A stretch of DNA of 64,000 bases from Panorpa germanica. Lineage: Eukaryota; Arthropoda; Insecta; Mecoptera; Panorpidae. The notes under the pieces are model-generated. The model was not told where the DNA came from and did no database searches. It saw nothing but the letters and a program-made list of their open reading frames with translations. Position numbers and translations under genes: made by a program. The stretch covers positions 3,472,001 through 3,536,000 of the forward strand of contig OY783205.1 of assembly GCA_963678705.1 (NCBI GenBank). The letters are read 5' to 3'. Positions 1 through 11,255 of the stretch are shown here, piece after piece; within the stretch, counting starts at the first letter, position 1; every line of letters begins with the position of its first letter.

Positions 1-61
1 TGCTGCACATAAACAATGTATTTCTGTACAGAACAGTTCACACACACACACAAAGTTTTAG

Positions 62-161
62 ATGCCATTAATAGATGGAGACACAGTCTGGAATGACACT
101 ACTGACTACAGAGTCAGTGGTACGCTACATCTCGGATGGCAACTGGATCCAGTCTCTTCAG
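62..161 (+). CDS. possible internal host exon, unidentified
   Basis: An AG at 60-61 preceded by a T-run is followed by an open frame from 62. It is richer in GC than its surroundings. A usable donor (CAG then GTCTGA) follows 161. Read from 62 the frame is open for 33 codons with one base over, and contains the stretch DGDTVWNDTTDYRVSG. I do not recognise the protein. An alternative donor at 175 and in-frame readthrough to a stop near 226 are also possible. If the 161 donor is used, the one-base overhang matches the phase in which the micro-exon-like segments downstream are open. That is an inference, not proof that they belong to one gene. Confidence 0.3.
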
Positions 162-663
162 GTCTGATCGTCAGGTGTACCGAACAGTGGTACTTCGTTT
201 TTGTTTCTGTTACACTGTAAATCTGTATAATCAACAATTATGTTTGCAGGCCCGCCTATGTCATAGTATAAAATCTATTTCTGTTGATGAATGTTATATC
301 TATGTTTTGAGTTTAGCGGATAGTGCATGTTGACCAATGGGCTTATGAACTCATTTTTTTTTTGTGGTTGATTTTTTAGTTTTTGAGTTAAATAATTTAT
401 ATTTACGTATTACACACAGTCGTATGTGTCTCTGTTTTATAAAAGAGATGGTACATTCGCGGACGTGACGTACCATGCATTGGTATTATTTATAACTTTG
501 AATCTCTGTAGTATTTAAAGGTACAAAATGTTTTTTTTTATTGTTAATATCTCTTAAAATAAATATTTTATTAAAAAAATCTGAATCAATATATAGTACA
601 GTATGAGTATTATAGAACCTAAGTCATGTTTCACCCACTCAGCCCATTTGATTACGAGATTGC
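162..663. other. AT-rich stretch, no gene seen
   Basis: Only short unsupported frames. It ends at the target-site duplication of the LINE. Confidence 0.5.
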
Positions 664-676
664 AACCACTGTAAAA
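664..676 (+). repeat. 5' target-site duplication of the LINE
   Basis: AACCACTGTAAAA occurs here and again at 5939-5951, directly after the A-rich tail of the LINE. A few of its A residues cannot be assigned to duplication or tail, so the certain core is CCACTGTAAAA. Confidence 0.85.
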
Positions 677-900
677 CAAAAAAAAAAAAAAAAAAACAAA
701 AAGCTATCGCGTATTTATGTTGTATTAATTTTGCTCCTGAAATTATTTTCAATTTATTAAATTTATTATACTAAATATAAATTATTTATTTAATAAATAC
801 AATTGAAAAAGGAGTTTAAAGATAATAAAGTGTAAAAACAAAGTAATAGATAAAAAATATTTTTTTTTTATTTGTGTTAAGTGAAAGTGAGGTTATAATA

Positions 901-2132
901 ATGAATGACAGGTCTCATGAGAAAGACCTCTATGAAGCAAAAAGGATAAGAACCAGCTATTATCCACATAGTTATTCAGGAGTGTGCTTGGTAATTCTAA
1001 AACCAATTACTTATAATACAAACCCTGCCTTTATTGCACAATATTTGCGGTCAAATTATAAGGACATTAACATTATTGCTGTCAGCCAAAGAAAAATTGA
1101 GGTGGAGACGAATAGCCCATTTCTGGCTAATAAAATTATAGAAGACGCCATAGTTCTAGCTAAATACAAGAGCATAATTCCGAAGAATTTGGTAGAAGTG
1201 CAGGGACTAATCGACTTACACCCCGATAATCTGGATGACGTATTCCTACATGACGCAGTAGGCTTTAATAAAAATAGTAGACAGTTGGCACCAAAAATTA
1301 CCGATTTTATTAGATTTAATAGAATTGAAGAAGGCAAAAAGACTCCTACTTGGAAGTGCCTAATATCCTTTAGTGTATCCTTTACCCAGTTGCGGCGTAT
1401 ATACAGAGAGTTAGACAGTGTCGTCGGTGCTGGAAATTTGGCCACTCCACTAATTTCTGCAGAAGTGCTGAATATTGCCAATTTTGTGGTGGAGATCACA
1501 GCTCTTTAAGTTGCAAGAAAGAGAAGTTATTTTCTCGCAACTGTAAAGAAGACCATAAAGCTGACGATAGATCCTGCAGCAAATACTTAGAATTGAAAAA
1601 TAAAAACGAAGCTAAAGCTAAAACTACCTATATAGAAAAAATTAAAATTGATCGTGGGAAAGAGGTATTTACATTAAACCTTTTTGAGTTCCCTTCTTTG
1701 GAAGAAAGTATAAATAAAAAGAAAATTACAGACTGTATTATAAGCGGTGAACCGGAAAGGAAAATCCGTAGAGTTTTGAAAATTTCAGAGCCCCGCAGAT
1801 CCCCCCGAGAAGTAAAGAAAAGGACGTGGAAACCGGACAATACACATAAGGTAAAGGAAAACGAACGCTCTCAGCCAATTCCCGTAAATAAAACCGATAA
1901 AGTGAAGAAACAAGAGATAATTAAGAAATCAGAGTTCGTTAAGAAAACTGATTTAGACAAAAATATTATTGAGACTTCAGAAGAGATCAGAGATTCAGAG
2001 GAGATAAACCAAAATATTGATACTGACGAAGTAGTTTTAGAAGCAGAAACTATTACTAATAATTTGAACCAAAAAATTGTAAATAACCATACTATTCCAC
2101 CCCCAGATAATCAAAATATTGAAATGTTCTAA
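901..2132 (+). pseudogene. LINE ORF1 (gag-like, CCHC knuckles), frameshifted
   Basis: The first ATG is at 901; the open frame reaches back to 874 only through non-ATG codons. Frame 1 runs to about 1509 and carries the RNA-binding N-terminal part. From roughly 1375-1400 homology moves to frame 3. That frame holds a canonical knuckle (C-x2-C-x4-H-x4-C, around CRRCWKFGHSTNFC, near 1425-1466), then a second one (C-x2-C-x3-H-x4-C, 1476-1514), and continues as a charged Lys/Glu-rich tail to the stop at 2132. The product would bind the element RNA into an RNP. ORF2 starts 31 bp after the end of this frame. The frame change disables ORF1 as a single protein unless the base calls are wrong or frameshifting is used. 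Confidence 0.75.
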
Positions 2133-2163
2133 TACAAATATTAGTTAACAAACATAATAAATA

Positions 2164-5100
2164 ATGTATAAAAATACTTGTATAATGCAATGGAGCTGCC
2201 GCAGTTTAAAATCCAAATTGATAAATCTAAAACAAATAGTTTTTGAAAATAATATTGAAGTAATCGCGCTCTCGGAAACCTGGCTTGATCCATCTTATAA
2301 AATCAAATGGAGAAATATGGAACTAGTAAGAGCAGATAGAAATAACAACGGTGGAGGCGTTGCTCTAGTAATAAACCACAACATTTTTATTGACAAAATT
2401 TTAATTCCTCTCTCAGGGGATATTGAAATTATAGGAGCAAAAATTAAATGGGGTAATGAGCATATTAATGTTGTATCTCTTTATGCTCCAGCAACAGCAT
2501 CTATTACTACAGGAATATTGAATGCAATATTAAGATCTATTCCAGAACCAAGGCTAATTCTAGGTGACTGGAATGCTAAAGCCATTGCTTGGGGAAACAC
2601 CTATGACTGTCCAAGGGGTAAAATTATATGTCAGGTGATGGACAATAACAATATGATGTTCCTTAATGATGGTTCTCCTACTCGAATCAACATCCATTCA
2701 GGAACAGCGTCAGCAATTGATTTATCATGGGCAACCCCATCTCTTGGTAGCCAACTTTCATGGAACGTAATGGAGGATCAACTAGGTTCTGATCACGCCA
2801 TTATACTTATGAATGGGGCACAAATTAGTCAATCAAGCAGAAGCAAGGAAAGATTTAAATTAAACATTGTACCAAATACAATCGACTGGGACAATTTCTC
2901 TAACCAAATAGAAGCAGACTTATTGGCAAACCAAATTCAGTCCAATACTACGCTGGAAATAAAGTATAATTACCTCATTGACTCAATTGAGTCTGCAGCT
3001 AAAAAGTGGGGGAAAAATATTGCAAACAATAAAATCTCAAAATATCCGCCAAATCCTTGGTGGGATGATGAATGCAAAGAGGCTGTGCAAAACAGAAAAA
3101 GAGCCTACAGAAGATACCACCGAAATAGTTCTGAAACAAATAAAGTAGCCTTAAAAAAAGTAGAATCTGAAACGACCAACTTACTAAAGTTCAAGAAAAG
3201 ACAAGCTTGGAGAAACCTTGCCGAAGAGTTAAACCATAATTTAACTACTAAACAATTATGGGAAAAAATTAATAAGATGAGAGGTTCAGGAAAATGCACG
3301 AAAACAATTTCACCTAACAGTGAGGACTTGTTATGTGAACTTTCACAAGTAATAGCACCGCCCTGGGTACCTGAGCAAGAAAGCGTACTATATGGAGTCA
3401 CTCAAGACGACTCCAGTAAAATGATGATTAAAGAAGTAGAAATGTGGGAGCTACAATCTCACCTTATAATGACGAAAACAACCACGCCCGGTCCAGATGG
3501 AATATCTTATGAAATGTTAGGCCATCTCCCATCAATCGCTAAAAAATTATTATTAAACATATACAACACAATTTTGGAAGAAGAACTAATTCCTGAGTCC
3601 TGGAAAAATACTCAGATTGTTCCAATATTAAAAATAGATAAGCCAGTAAATCAACCAACCTCATATAGACCTATAACTCTCATTAATTGCTGCAGAAAAG
3701 TCTTTGAGAAAATATTGAAAACGAGATTAGAATATTGGTTAGATTCTAAGTCGTTAATTCCAAAGCAAATTTTAGGCTGTAGAAGAGGTAGAAGTACCAG
3801 GGATGGCATAGTTGCATTATCAGCTAGAATTGAAGCAGGAAAAAGCAAAGGCAATGTATCAATGGCCTGTTTTGTAGATATCAAAGCAGCTTTCGATAAT
3901 GTAAACATCAATTTTTTATTAAGACAATTATATGTAATAGGAGTACCAAGAGTAATAATTAATATACTAAGGAATTTACTTAGTGGCAGGAATACTCAAC
4001 TATGGTTTAATGGATTACTATCGGACTGGAGACTATGTTCTAAAGGCATTCCACAAGGCTCAGCACTAAGTCCTCTTCTCTTTAATATGATGGTTAGGTC
4101 AATAAAACCGTATCTCAACCCAACAATATCATGGATATCATATGTGGATGACTTAGTTTTCTTATCACAAGAAAATACTATAGAGGAGACTGGAAAAAAA
4201 ATGCAAAAGATTGTAAATAACTTAGAGAAATGGCTTAATGATGCTTGTTTAGAAGCATCAACAGAAAAATCTAAACTAATGATTTTTAACATGAGTTCAA
4301 AAATATCACAGCCACCTATAATAACTCTAGGTAAACAAAAATTGGAATACACAAATAATTATATATACTTAGGATTTCCATTTTCCACAAATAAATCCGA
4401 AAAATCAATAATACTCAATATTAAAAAAAAAGCTGAACCTGCAATCAATATACTCAAAATGTTTGCTGGACAAAGATGGGGACTAAATACATCTTCGCTA
4501 CTAAATTTATATAAATCATTAGTCCGCCCTCATTTGGAGTATGGTGCAGAGGTACTAATAATGTGTAAAAAGAATACAATAGAATCACTTGAAAAATTGC
4601 AATATAAATCTTTAAGAATAGTATTAGGAGCAATCTGTACAACTCATACCCTTTCATTACTAGCAGAGGCTTGTATGCCACCATTAAAAGAAAGATGGAT
4701 AAAGAAAACGTCTTACTTTATGGCTAGCGCTTTAATGACAAATAACACATTAATAAGGGACGAACTTAACGAATTATCAAGAACAGGTTCAAGAAGTCAT
4801 GAGCTTAATGCAATTTGGATAAATGAAAAAAGGAAATGGACAGAAAGAGGAACCCCAGTAGAAATACCAATTTTCGAATTAGATTATTATTACTCAGGTA
4901 GAGGAACTCCTGCAAATATAACTATTGGCAAGGAGCTAAATATGAGTAACATATTACCTGAGCTAATAACTATAGACTTACAACAAAAATTGGAGCAACA
5001 ATTCCCGAATTATACAAAATTATATACTGACGGCTCAAAAGAAGCAGATGGAGTGAGTGCAGCAGTAGTAGATATTAACAATAGCAGAATTTACAAGCTT

Positions 5101-5865
5101 CATAATCAAGCATCCATATATACAGCTGAGTTATGTGCTAAAGATCTAGCTGTGGATCAAATCATTACTGATGACAGAGACAGCACTTTAATATTATCCG
5201 ACTCGTTATCAGTCATACAGTCCTTAAGCAGTAAGGGAATCAATACAAAATTAGACAACAAAATTTATTATGTCAAAGAAAAAATAAATAGGGAAATAGA
5301 TAAGGGCCGAAATATTAAACTAATTTGGATACCGTCACATAAGGGAATTAAGGGAAATGAAAAAGCTGATCAAATGGCCAAGGTAGCTACTTCCTGTGAT
5401 AAATATATTTCATTTTTTATAAAGTCAGACATGAAAGCAGAATTAGAAAAAAATGAAATGAAAAATTGGCAAGACAAGTGGGATAATTCTGATAAAGGTA
5501 GAGAATTTTATACAATACAACCAATACTGAGACGTAAGCCATGGTTTGCCAAACTAAAATGGCCAAGAAGATTAATTACAATGACCTCAAGGCTAAGAAT
5601 GAATCATACTGGAGCTCCGAAACATCTAGCAAGAAACAAAATTATTCCAAACTCTAAATGCGAATGTGGTGAAGAAGAGGCAGACCCTGACCACATTCTG
5701 TGGCAATGTAAAAATACATCAATGGCAAGAAATGGACTCCAAAGGGCGGTACTACAGACTTCGCAGACGTTTCCTGTTAACACCGCTTTTTTGATTGAGA
5801 AACCGAGATTTATAACTGCAGTTGCCATGAACAGATCATTCTTGTTATCTGGGTATAATATATAA
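2164..5865 (+). CDS. LINE ORF2: endonuclease, reverse transcriptase and RNase H
   Basis: 1233 residues, uninterrupted, ATG start. Residues about 5-220 are an EEP (apurinic-like) endonuclease, with LSETWL near 36, LGDWNAK near 134 and GSDHAII near 208. The reverse transcriptase follows, with TPGPDGISYE near 441 and the catalytic YVDD near 660. The RNase H domain has YTDGS (about 954), TAEL (about 986), LSDS (about 1012) and the His/Asp pair in IPSHKG and NEKAD (1055-1070). A C-terminal CCHC finger (CECG...DHILWQC, about 1166-1182) is typical of R1/I-like elements. The protein nicks the target, primes cDNA synthesis on it and removes the RNA strand. No key residue is visibly missing. Activity in cis would still need a working ORF1. 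Confidence 0.93.
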   Translation: MYKNTCIMQWSCRSLKSKLINLKQIVFENNIEVIALSETWLDPSYKIKWRNMELVRADRNNNGGGVALVINHNIFIDKILIPLSGDIEIIGAKIKWGNEHINVVSLYAPATASITTGILNAILRSIPEPRLILGDWNAKAIAWGNTYDCPRGKIICQVMDNNNMMFLNDGSPTRINIHSGTASAIDLSWATPSLGSQLSWNVMEDQLGSDHAIILMNGAQISQSSRSKERFKLNIVPNTIDWDNFSNQIEADLLANQIQSNTTLEIKYNYLIDSIESAAKKWGKNIANNKISKYPPNPWWDDECKEAVQNRKRAYRRYHRNSSETNKVALKKVESETTNLLKFKKRQAWRNLAEELNHNLTTKQLWEKINKMRGSGKCTKTISPNSEDLLCELSQVIAPPWVPEQESVLYGVTQDDSSKMMIKEVEMWELQSHLIMTKTTTPGPDGISYEMLGHLPSIAKKLLLNIYNTILEEELIPESWKNTQIVPILKIDKPVNQPTSYRPITLINCCRKVFEKILKTRLEYWLDSKSLIPKQILGCRRGRSTRDGIVALSARIEAGKSKGNVSMACFVDIKAAFDNVNINFLLRQLYVIGVPRVIINILRNLLSGRNTQLWFNGLLSDWRLCSKGIPQGSALSPLLFNMMVRSIKPYLNPTISWISYVDDLVFLSQENTIEETGKKMQKIVNNLEKWLNDACLEASTEKSKLMIFNMSSKISQPPIITLGKQKLEYTNNYIYLGFPFSTNKSEKSIILNIKKKAEPAINILKMFAGQRWGLNTSSLLNLYKSLVRPHLEYGAEVLIMCKKNTIESLEKLQYKSLRIVLGAICTTHTLSLLAEACMPPLKERWIKKTSYFMASALMTNNTLIRDELNELSRTGSRSHELNAIWINEKRKWTERGTPVEIPIFELDYYYSGRGTPANITIGKELNMSNILPELITIDLQQKLEQQFPNYTKLYTDGSKEADGVSAAVVDINNSRIYKLHNQASIYTAELCAKDLAVDQIITDDRDSTLILSDSLSVIQSLSSKGINTKLDNKIYYVKEKINREIDKGRNIKLIWIPSHKGIKGNEKADQMAKVATSCDKYISFFIKSDMKAELEKNEMKNWQDKWDNSDKGREFYTIQPILRRKPWFAKLKWPRRLITMTSRLRMNHTGAPKHLARNKIIPNSKCECGEEEADPDHILWQCKNTSMARNGLQRAVLQTSQTFPVNTAFLIEKPRFITAVAMNRSFLLSGYNI

Positions 5866-5938
5866 GAAAAGACAGAATAGTATTAGGGGCGATAAAAGGC
5901 TACATGCCTACGAAGCCCAAAAATCTATATTAAAAAAA

Positions 5939-5951
5939 AACCACTGTAAAA
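5939..5951 (+). repeat. 3' target-site duplication of the LINE
   Basis: Second copy of AACCACTGTAAAA, immediately after the A-run that ends the LINE. Confidence 0.85.
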
Positions 5952-6948
5952 TAAAATCATTGTTTCAGTTTCTATTCCAGTTTTCTCAATTTTGTATGCT
6001 TTTATATTTCTATCCAAAAAACTAATTTTCTGGTTTGTAACACAATACCGATCGATCGGTAGTGTTCTATGTAATTCATGTTGTAGCCATAGTTGTAGAA
6101 TGTTGAAAATCCATTTAAATGATTTGTTTAAAAACAATATGGGTGTATTCGGGTTCGATCCCCGGACCAGATAGATATTTTCTGGGTTTGTTTATTATGA
6201 ACTTAATTTGATAGTATTAAAACAAATGAACTGAGACTGATAGTATTAAAACAAATAAGATAAGAATTTGAACCGTATAAACACTCTGTAGATATGATGT
6301 TAAAAATACACGTTACATGTGAAACAAATTTAGAAAGACTGATTAAAAATTAAAAGACAAATTAAAAATATGATCGGCAAGCAGGTTGAATAAGCCAAAG
6401 CCTATTAAAAAAAAAAAAAAAGAAACAAAATAATAGTTAAAAATACACAATCAAAAATGATTATTCTTTTTAACCCATTTTACACATATTTTGCTGCGAA
6501 CTATTTCAATTATAAGTAACACAAAATTTGTAATATTAGTTTAGTACCTGAACGTACGAGAAAAACAAATGGAAGCCATTGCAGTTTGTAACTCGCAAGG
6601 GAATTTCTTTAATATTTTATAATTTGAAACTACTCTTTGGGCAACGATTCTTGTTAGTTTAACGTTAGATTTGTTAATACTTGTGTCCATTGTCCAAAAG
6701 ACAGCAATTTAGGAAAAGACATTAGCACTGCTATTTGAGATATCCATTTGTAATAAATGTACTCGTAAATAATTGTGTCAAGTCATAGCGACATATTTGT
6801 ATTGTGTTTTATTGATGACGTCTTACCTGTTTATGTGATAAGGATAACTACAATCATGACGTAATAACTTTCTGTTCGTGTGAGGATCTTTTTAAAATTA
6901 GAACGAACTCGAAAGGGATTAATCTGTTTACAATAAAATATGTATTAA
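5952..6948. other. AT-rich non-coding stretch
   Basis: No coding signal. It includes a tRNA-like SINE candidate (6034-6180) and a two-copy 29-bp-scale direct repeat near 6205-6262 (GATAGTATTAAAACAAAT). Confidence 0.5.
6034..6180 (+). repeat. tRNA-related SINE candidate
   Basis: A good B-box (GGGTTCGATCC, 6151-6161) is followed by CCCGGACCAG. An A-box-like TAGCCATAGTTG (6084-6095) lies 67 bp upstream, close to tRNA spacing. A degenerate minus-strand relative of the B-box segment occurs near 35588-35602. The ends are not defined. Confidence 0.35.
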
Positions 6949-6949
6949 A

Positions 6950-7336
6950 GTATTTACTTTTTGGTTAATTGAAGTAATAGTTGATAGTATCATTACTGTT
7001 ACTGTTACTGACGCATTACTTTATTTTTCATTACTACAAACAAATTAAGTATCACTTATGAGCATGCAGACTGTAATTTAATTTTGTTATAACTCATTGA
7101 ACTATATCAACAATTAATACAACCAAATACGAGTAGAAGGTGAGTAAACAAAATATTTAGGTATTTACTTTTTGGTTATTTGAAGTAATAGTTGATACTG
7201 TCATTACTGTTACTATCATTACTTTTACTGTCATTACTTTTACTGTCATTACTGTTACTGCCATTAACGCAATACTTTATTTTTCATTACTACCAACAAA
7301 TTACGAGAATAGAACGTAAGTAGATAACAAAACATT
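6950..7336 (+). repeat. two-copy tandem duplication, each copy ending in an AG-NNN-GT(A/G)AGT site
   Basis: Copy 1 (about 6950-7160) and copy 2 (about 7161-7336) both start with GTATTTACTTTTTGGTTA and carry internal CATTACTGTTACT arrays. Each ends with a paired splice signal enclosing 3 nt: AG-AAG-GTGAGT at 7137-7139 and AG-AAC-GTAAGT at 7313-7315. Confidence 0.7.
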
Positions 7337-8046
7337 TCACCATCGTTTTACATTAACAATTCGTTTTTCTTTTTCTAACTTTACGTAATTTTACATAACG
7401 TGTACTCTTGAGAATACGATTGATACCATTAATTTTATTATGTACACAAAGGAAAAGACTAATTCACCAGAAAATGTTTGCATTACGTTACTAACTTAAC
7501 TGTGTGCCTGGTGACAGTGGCAGTAATGAACCACGCATTGTCGTACTAATGACACGGGTTGGAGAAATCGCACCAAGTTCGGTAGGATTTATGACTAACA
7601 GAAATAAATTCTAGATTTATGTAATTATGACTGGGACAAACATTCAGACGTGAAACAAAAAATTTATTTAAGTATGTTAAATAATCTTAAATTTATAGAA
7701 TACTATAGAACTACATTACTCAGTTTTACTGTAACATGCATTGTACAATTCATTTATTGATAGACAATTTATGGTTTAAGAAAGAAACCGACAGATGGCA
7801 TCATGGTGTGTAATAACGGATGTTGATAATCTCCCCTACCCTAACCTCTATTTTGTAATATTTAGATTCGCGTCGATTATTAATAAAAGGAAGTGAATTT
7901 CACGCATTTCTTGAAAATCGTCAGTTGTACGAGAAAAAGTCTAATATAATAATATATGTATTTATAATAGATCTACAACTTTTGTATAAAACATTTTTAC
8001 ATAAAATTAATATTTCGCAAGATAAATAAACAAAATTAATTTATAA

Positions 8047-9146
8047 TCTACTATATAAAAATAAGTCGGGTTTTCCTTCCTGACGTAATAACTCCAGAAC
8101 GCACGAACCGATTTCCACGGTTTTGCATTTGTTGGAAAGGTCTCGGTGAGGTTTATAGCAAAGAAAATTCAGGAATACAGGAAAAATTTTAACAGAAAAG
8201 CGGGAAAATCTTTTTTCACATACAGCGCCATCTCTAATACATAGCATAGATACAAACCAATATTTTAAGTAGATGGCGCCGGTGCGTGATACATTGTTTG
8301 ACAGCTACTCATTGTTCTCTGCTTAGTTAATTTCATGTGACAAACCGGTATTGTGTACACTGTGAAATTGTGAAAAAAAAGTTAAAAATTGATTCCATAA
8401 CAAATACCGATGATGTAGTAAATTATCCAACGGAGTTTTTGAACTCTCTGGAGTTACCAGGATTTCCACCACATAACTTGCAACTCAACGTTGGTACAGT
8501 TGTTATGATATTGCGTAATTTGAATCCACCGCGACTTTGCAACGGAACTCGACTTTCGATAAAAAGACTTATGCCGAATTTGATTGAGGCAACCATTATT
8601 AACGGAAAGTACGCAGGTAAAAATGTATGTATTCCTCGAATACTAATGATTCCGACTGATCTTCCGTTTGACTTCAAACGATTGCAATTTCCAGTTCGCC
8701 TTGCGTTCGCAATGACAATTAACAAGTCGCAAGGCCAATCGCTTAGTGTTTGCGGAATAAATTTAGAAAATCATTGTTTTTCACATGGGCAGTTATACGT
8801 TGCGTGTTCACGAGTTGGGAAACCATCCGCTTTGTTTGTGTTACCGTCAGACCAAAAAACAAAAAGTGTGGTTTACCAAAGAGCACTTCAATGAAACGGA
8901 TAATTTGCGGACACGTATAACGCTTCGATTCAGTATTTACTTTGGATTCACTTTCATTTACTTAGAGAAGTTCAACTAAATAACACTAATCGAAATGAAT
9001 TCATTACTGTTGTGAAATGAAATAAAATTTTTCCTTTTCAAATATAAAACAAACAAAAAATTTTTCTTCATCTTTTAATCACCAAACGAAATGTTACATA
9101 AAACGAAGCCATCTGATGGCGAAACGGAGTTCGCCGGGTGTGCTAG
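8047..9146 (+). mobile_element. internally deleted Helitron
   Basis: It starts TCTACTATATAAAAATAAGT and ends in CTAG (9143-9146). The flanks are A on the left and T on the right, the usual Helitron insertion context. Before the end a perfect 6-bp stem, GGCGAA/TTCGCC, forms the terminal hairpin. Inside lies a fragment of the Helitron helicase. The same 5' end recurs at 44628. Known biology: Helitrons end 5'-TC...CTRR-3' and insert between A and T without duplicating the target. Confidence 0.85.
8337..8894 (+). pseudogene. Helitron Rep/helicase C-terminal fragment (PIF1-type)
   Basis: About 180 residues of the C-terminal end of a PIF1-family SF1 helicase. The late helicase motifs are clear: FPVRLAFAMTINKSQGQSL and FSHGQLYVACSRV, near residues 122-165. 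The stretch before them (NVGTVVMILRNLNPPRLCNG) is typical of Helitron helicases. There is no credible ATG at the left end. The Rep domain and helicase motifs I-IV are missing, so this is the 3' end of an autonomous element left by internal deletion, without activity of its own. Confidence 0.85.
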
Positions 9147-9147
9147 T

Positions 9148-9860
9148 TATATATAAATATTTATAATTTAGTTTTTTTTATTTCTAAAGCTTTTGGGGCA
9201 CACTTCCCCGAAACGCGAAAAGAATTACTAACGATAGAAATAATATCATGTGGCTGTATAAGTGATGAAACTTTACTCAAAAAATTTTTAAAAGAAGGTA
9301 AATTTCGGGAAATTTGACTTGTAATCAAGCATTTCATTTATTTATATATTTTCTCGCGGTCATCTTCGTCTGAAGTTATTTCACTTTGGTAAAACTTGAT
9401 TCAATAAGTTTTTGTCAGATAGGAATAAGTCATCATTCCCCCAGAGTGTAGTAATCATGGTTTATATTGTTGAATTAAATGTTTAATTTCTGTTATTTTT
9501 TGCAATGCTCCGTTGAGGTTCCACTGAATATCCGCCATATCAGTTTTGACTAAATTAGTGTAAGTTATATGCACATCTGGTGCCATTTGTTAAGAGCTAC
9601 ATACGCTTAATTTACTAAAATATTCCCTCACCCCCTGATCTGGCTGAGTTCGTATGCAATTATTGAGATACCATCGTAACCGCACATTGCTATTATACAC
9701 AATGTCGACTATAACAGTGTGTTACAGTCAGAGTCAGGCACTAGTTTTATAATTTAGGGATTTTATATTTAATGGCTTAGCAGCTTCGTGACAAAGATTC
9801 AGATTCGGAGAACATTCATCTGATTGCGTTTTATCTGTTTTACTTTCATGTTTGTATCAA
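9148..9860. other. non-coding, mostly duplication copy A
   Basis: No frame of interest. From 9298 on it belongs to duplication copy A, and it leads into the first 18-nt micro-exon-like module. Confidence 0.5.
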
Positions 9861-9907
9861 TATTCTAAATAACCGCAGGGGCCAAAGCTGCAATAAGTAA
9901 GTTTAGA

Positions 9908-10323
9908 CCGTCCGCACATGGGTCGACTGATTGCAAACTCGAAGTTTTCAACGAAAACGAAAAACGAGCCATGTCGAGCCGTGTTTCGTGACTCTATTGA
10001 ATTTTCAACAATATCATAATAGGGGATTTTATATGTGTCGTATTATGAGATATTTGTCAGTATGTATGTATTTCAATACTTTTGAATAGTATTTTTGCAC
10101 ATCTCTGCTCATGATGTCACCATCAAAAGCATGGAAAAAGCACGCCCTGCGACCGACTCAAAACCAGTTTGAAATCAGTTTATTTTCGTTCGTGCCGTGT
10201 GTTTTTTCTCACTCGTATACACGTTCGTTCTCTCACTAACAACACAGTTGCATTCTCATTCGGTTCGGGCAGATTTTTCGGGCCTCTGGTTTGAAATCAG
10301 TCGACTCGTGTGGGGAGGGCATT
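9908..10323. mobile_element. MITE with about 30-bp imperfect inverted ends and TTA duplication
   Basis: Left end GACCGTCCGCACATGGGTCG; the right end, read on the minus strand, is TGCCCTCCCCACACGAGTCG; both continue into ACTGATT. It interrupts the conserved GTAAGTTTACTAAACC of the 9879 module so that TTA flanks it on both sides. A 3-bp TTA duplication fits PIF/Harbinger-type elements. A partial relative begins near 29873. Confidence 0.7.
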
Positions 10324-10365
10324 ACTAAACCTAATTTTTACTAATTACTATTACGAGCGAAGTTA

Positions 10366-11255
10366 CGATTGATACCTTTAATTTTATTAATATTATACGT
10401 GTACTGTACACAAAGCTAAGAACTATAATTGACCAGGAAATGTTTGCATCACGTTACTAACTTAACTGTACTGCCTGGTGACAGTCGCAGCAATGAAGCA
10501 CGCAGTGTCGTACTAATGACACGGGTTGGAGAAATCGCAGCAAGTTCGATAGGATTTATGACTAAAAGAAATAATTCTAGATTTATGTAATTATGACTGG
10601 GATAAACATTCAGACGTGAAACAAAAAAAATTTAATTGAAGTATGTTAAATATTCTTAAATGTATAGAATACTATAGAACTGCATTACTCAGGTAAATTT
10701 CGGGAAACTTGAATTACTTGTAATCAAGCATTTATTTTATTTATATATTTTCTCGCGGTCATGATCGCCTGAAGTTATTTTACTTTGGTTAAAATTGATT
10801 CAATAAGTTTATAACAGATAGTAATAAGTCATCATTCCCCCAGAGTGTAGTAATCATGGTTTATGTTGTTGAATTAAATATTTAATTTCTATTATTTTTT
10901 GCAATGCTCCGTTGAGGCTACACTGAATGAGACAGTTGTTATTGTTTACTTTGCTATGTCCGCCATATCGGTTTTGACTAAATTAGTGTAAGTTATGTGC
11001 ATCCCTGATGCCATTTGTTAAGAGCTACAGACATGTTGTTTTTGTTTTCCAAGAAAACGCTCAATTTACTGTAATATTCCCTCACCCCCTGATTGTAATG
11101 TAAAATTCTGACTAAGTTCGAATGCAATTATTAAGATTGCACATTGCTATTATGCACAATGTCGACTATAACAGTGTGTTACAGTCAGAGTCAGTTACTA
11201 GTTTTATAATTCAGAGATTTTATATTTAATGGCTAATCAGCTTCATGACAAAAGT
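10366..11255 (+). repeat. segmental duplication copy B
   Basis: Diverged copy of 7416-7723 joined to 9298-9800, without the 1.57-kb segment that contains the Helitron. Confidence 0.8.

Larger units (their letters stand above)
677..5938 (+). mobile_element. nearly full-length non-LTR retrotransposon with RNase H (I/R1/LOA-type)
   Basis: About 5.26 kb. It has a 5' leader with an A-rich start, a gag-like ORF1 with CCHC knuckles, one long ORF2 (endonuclease, reverse transcriptase, RNase H) and a short 3' UTR ending in an A-run. It is bounded by a 13-bp direct duplication. An RNase H domain after the reverse transcriptase is known from the I, R1 and LOA groups and absent from classical Jockey elements; I cannot place it more closely. 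ORF2 is uninterrupted, so the insertion is young, while ORF1 carries a frame change. If the plus-strand micro-exon gene is real, the element sits in one of its introns. Confidence 0.88.
7416..9800 (+). repeat. segmental duplication copy A, interrupted by 1.57 kb that includes a Helitron
   Basis: 7416-7723 matches 10366-10692, and 9298-9800 matches 10692-11255, at high but imperfect identity (for example ACACGGGTTGGAGAAATCGC and CCCCCAGAGTGTAGTAATCA in both). In copy B the two parts are joined directly at CATTACTCAGGTAAATTTC. So 7724-9297 was either gained in A or lost from B; the Helitron inside favours gain of at least that part. Confidence 0.8.

Noticed and set aside
136-333. 65-codon frame at the left edge
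   Set aside because: Overlaps the candidate exon 62-161 in another frame and has no resemblance to any family.
9557-10994. AG-T-GTAAGT sites in both duplication copies (near 9558 and 10987)
   Set aside because: One base between the signals is not a multiple of 3, there is no pyrimidine tract, and the two are copies of each other. Left out of the micro-exon count.
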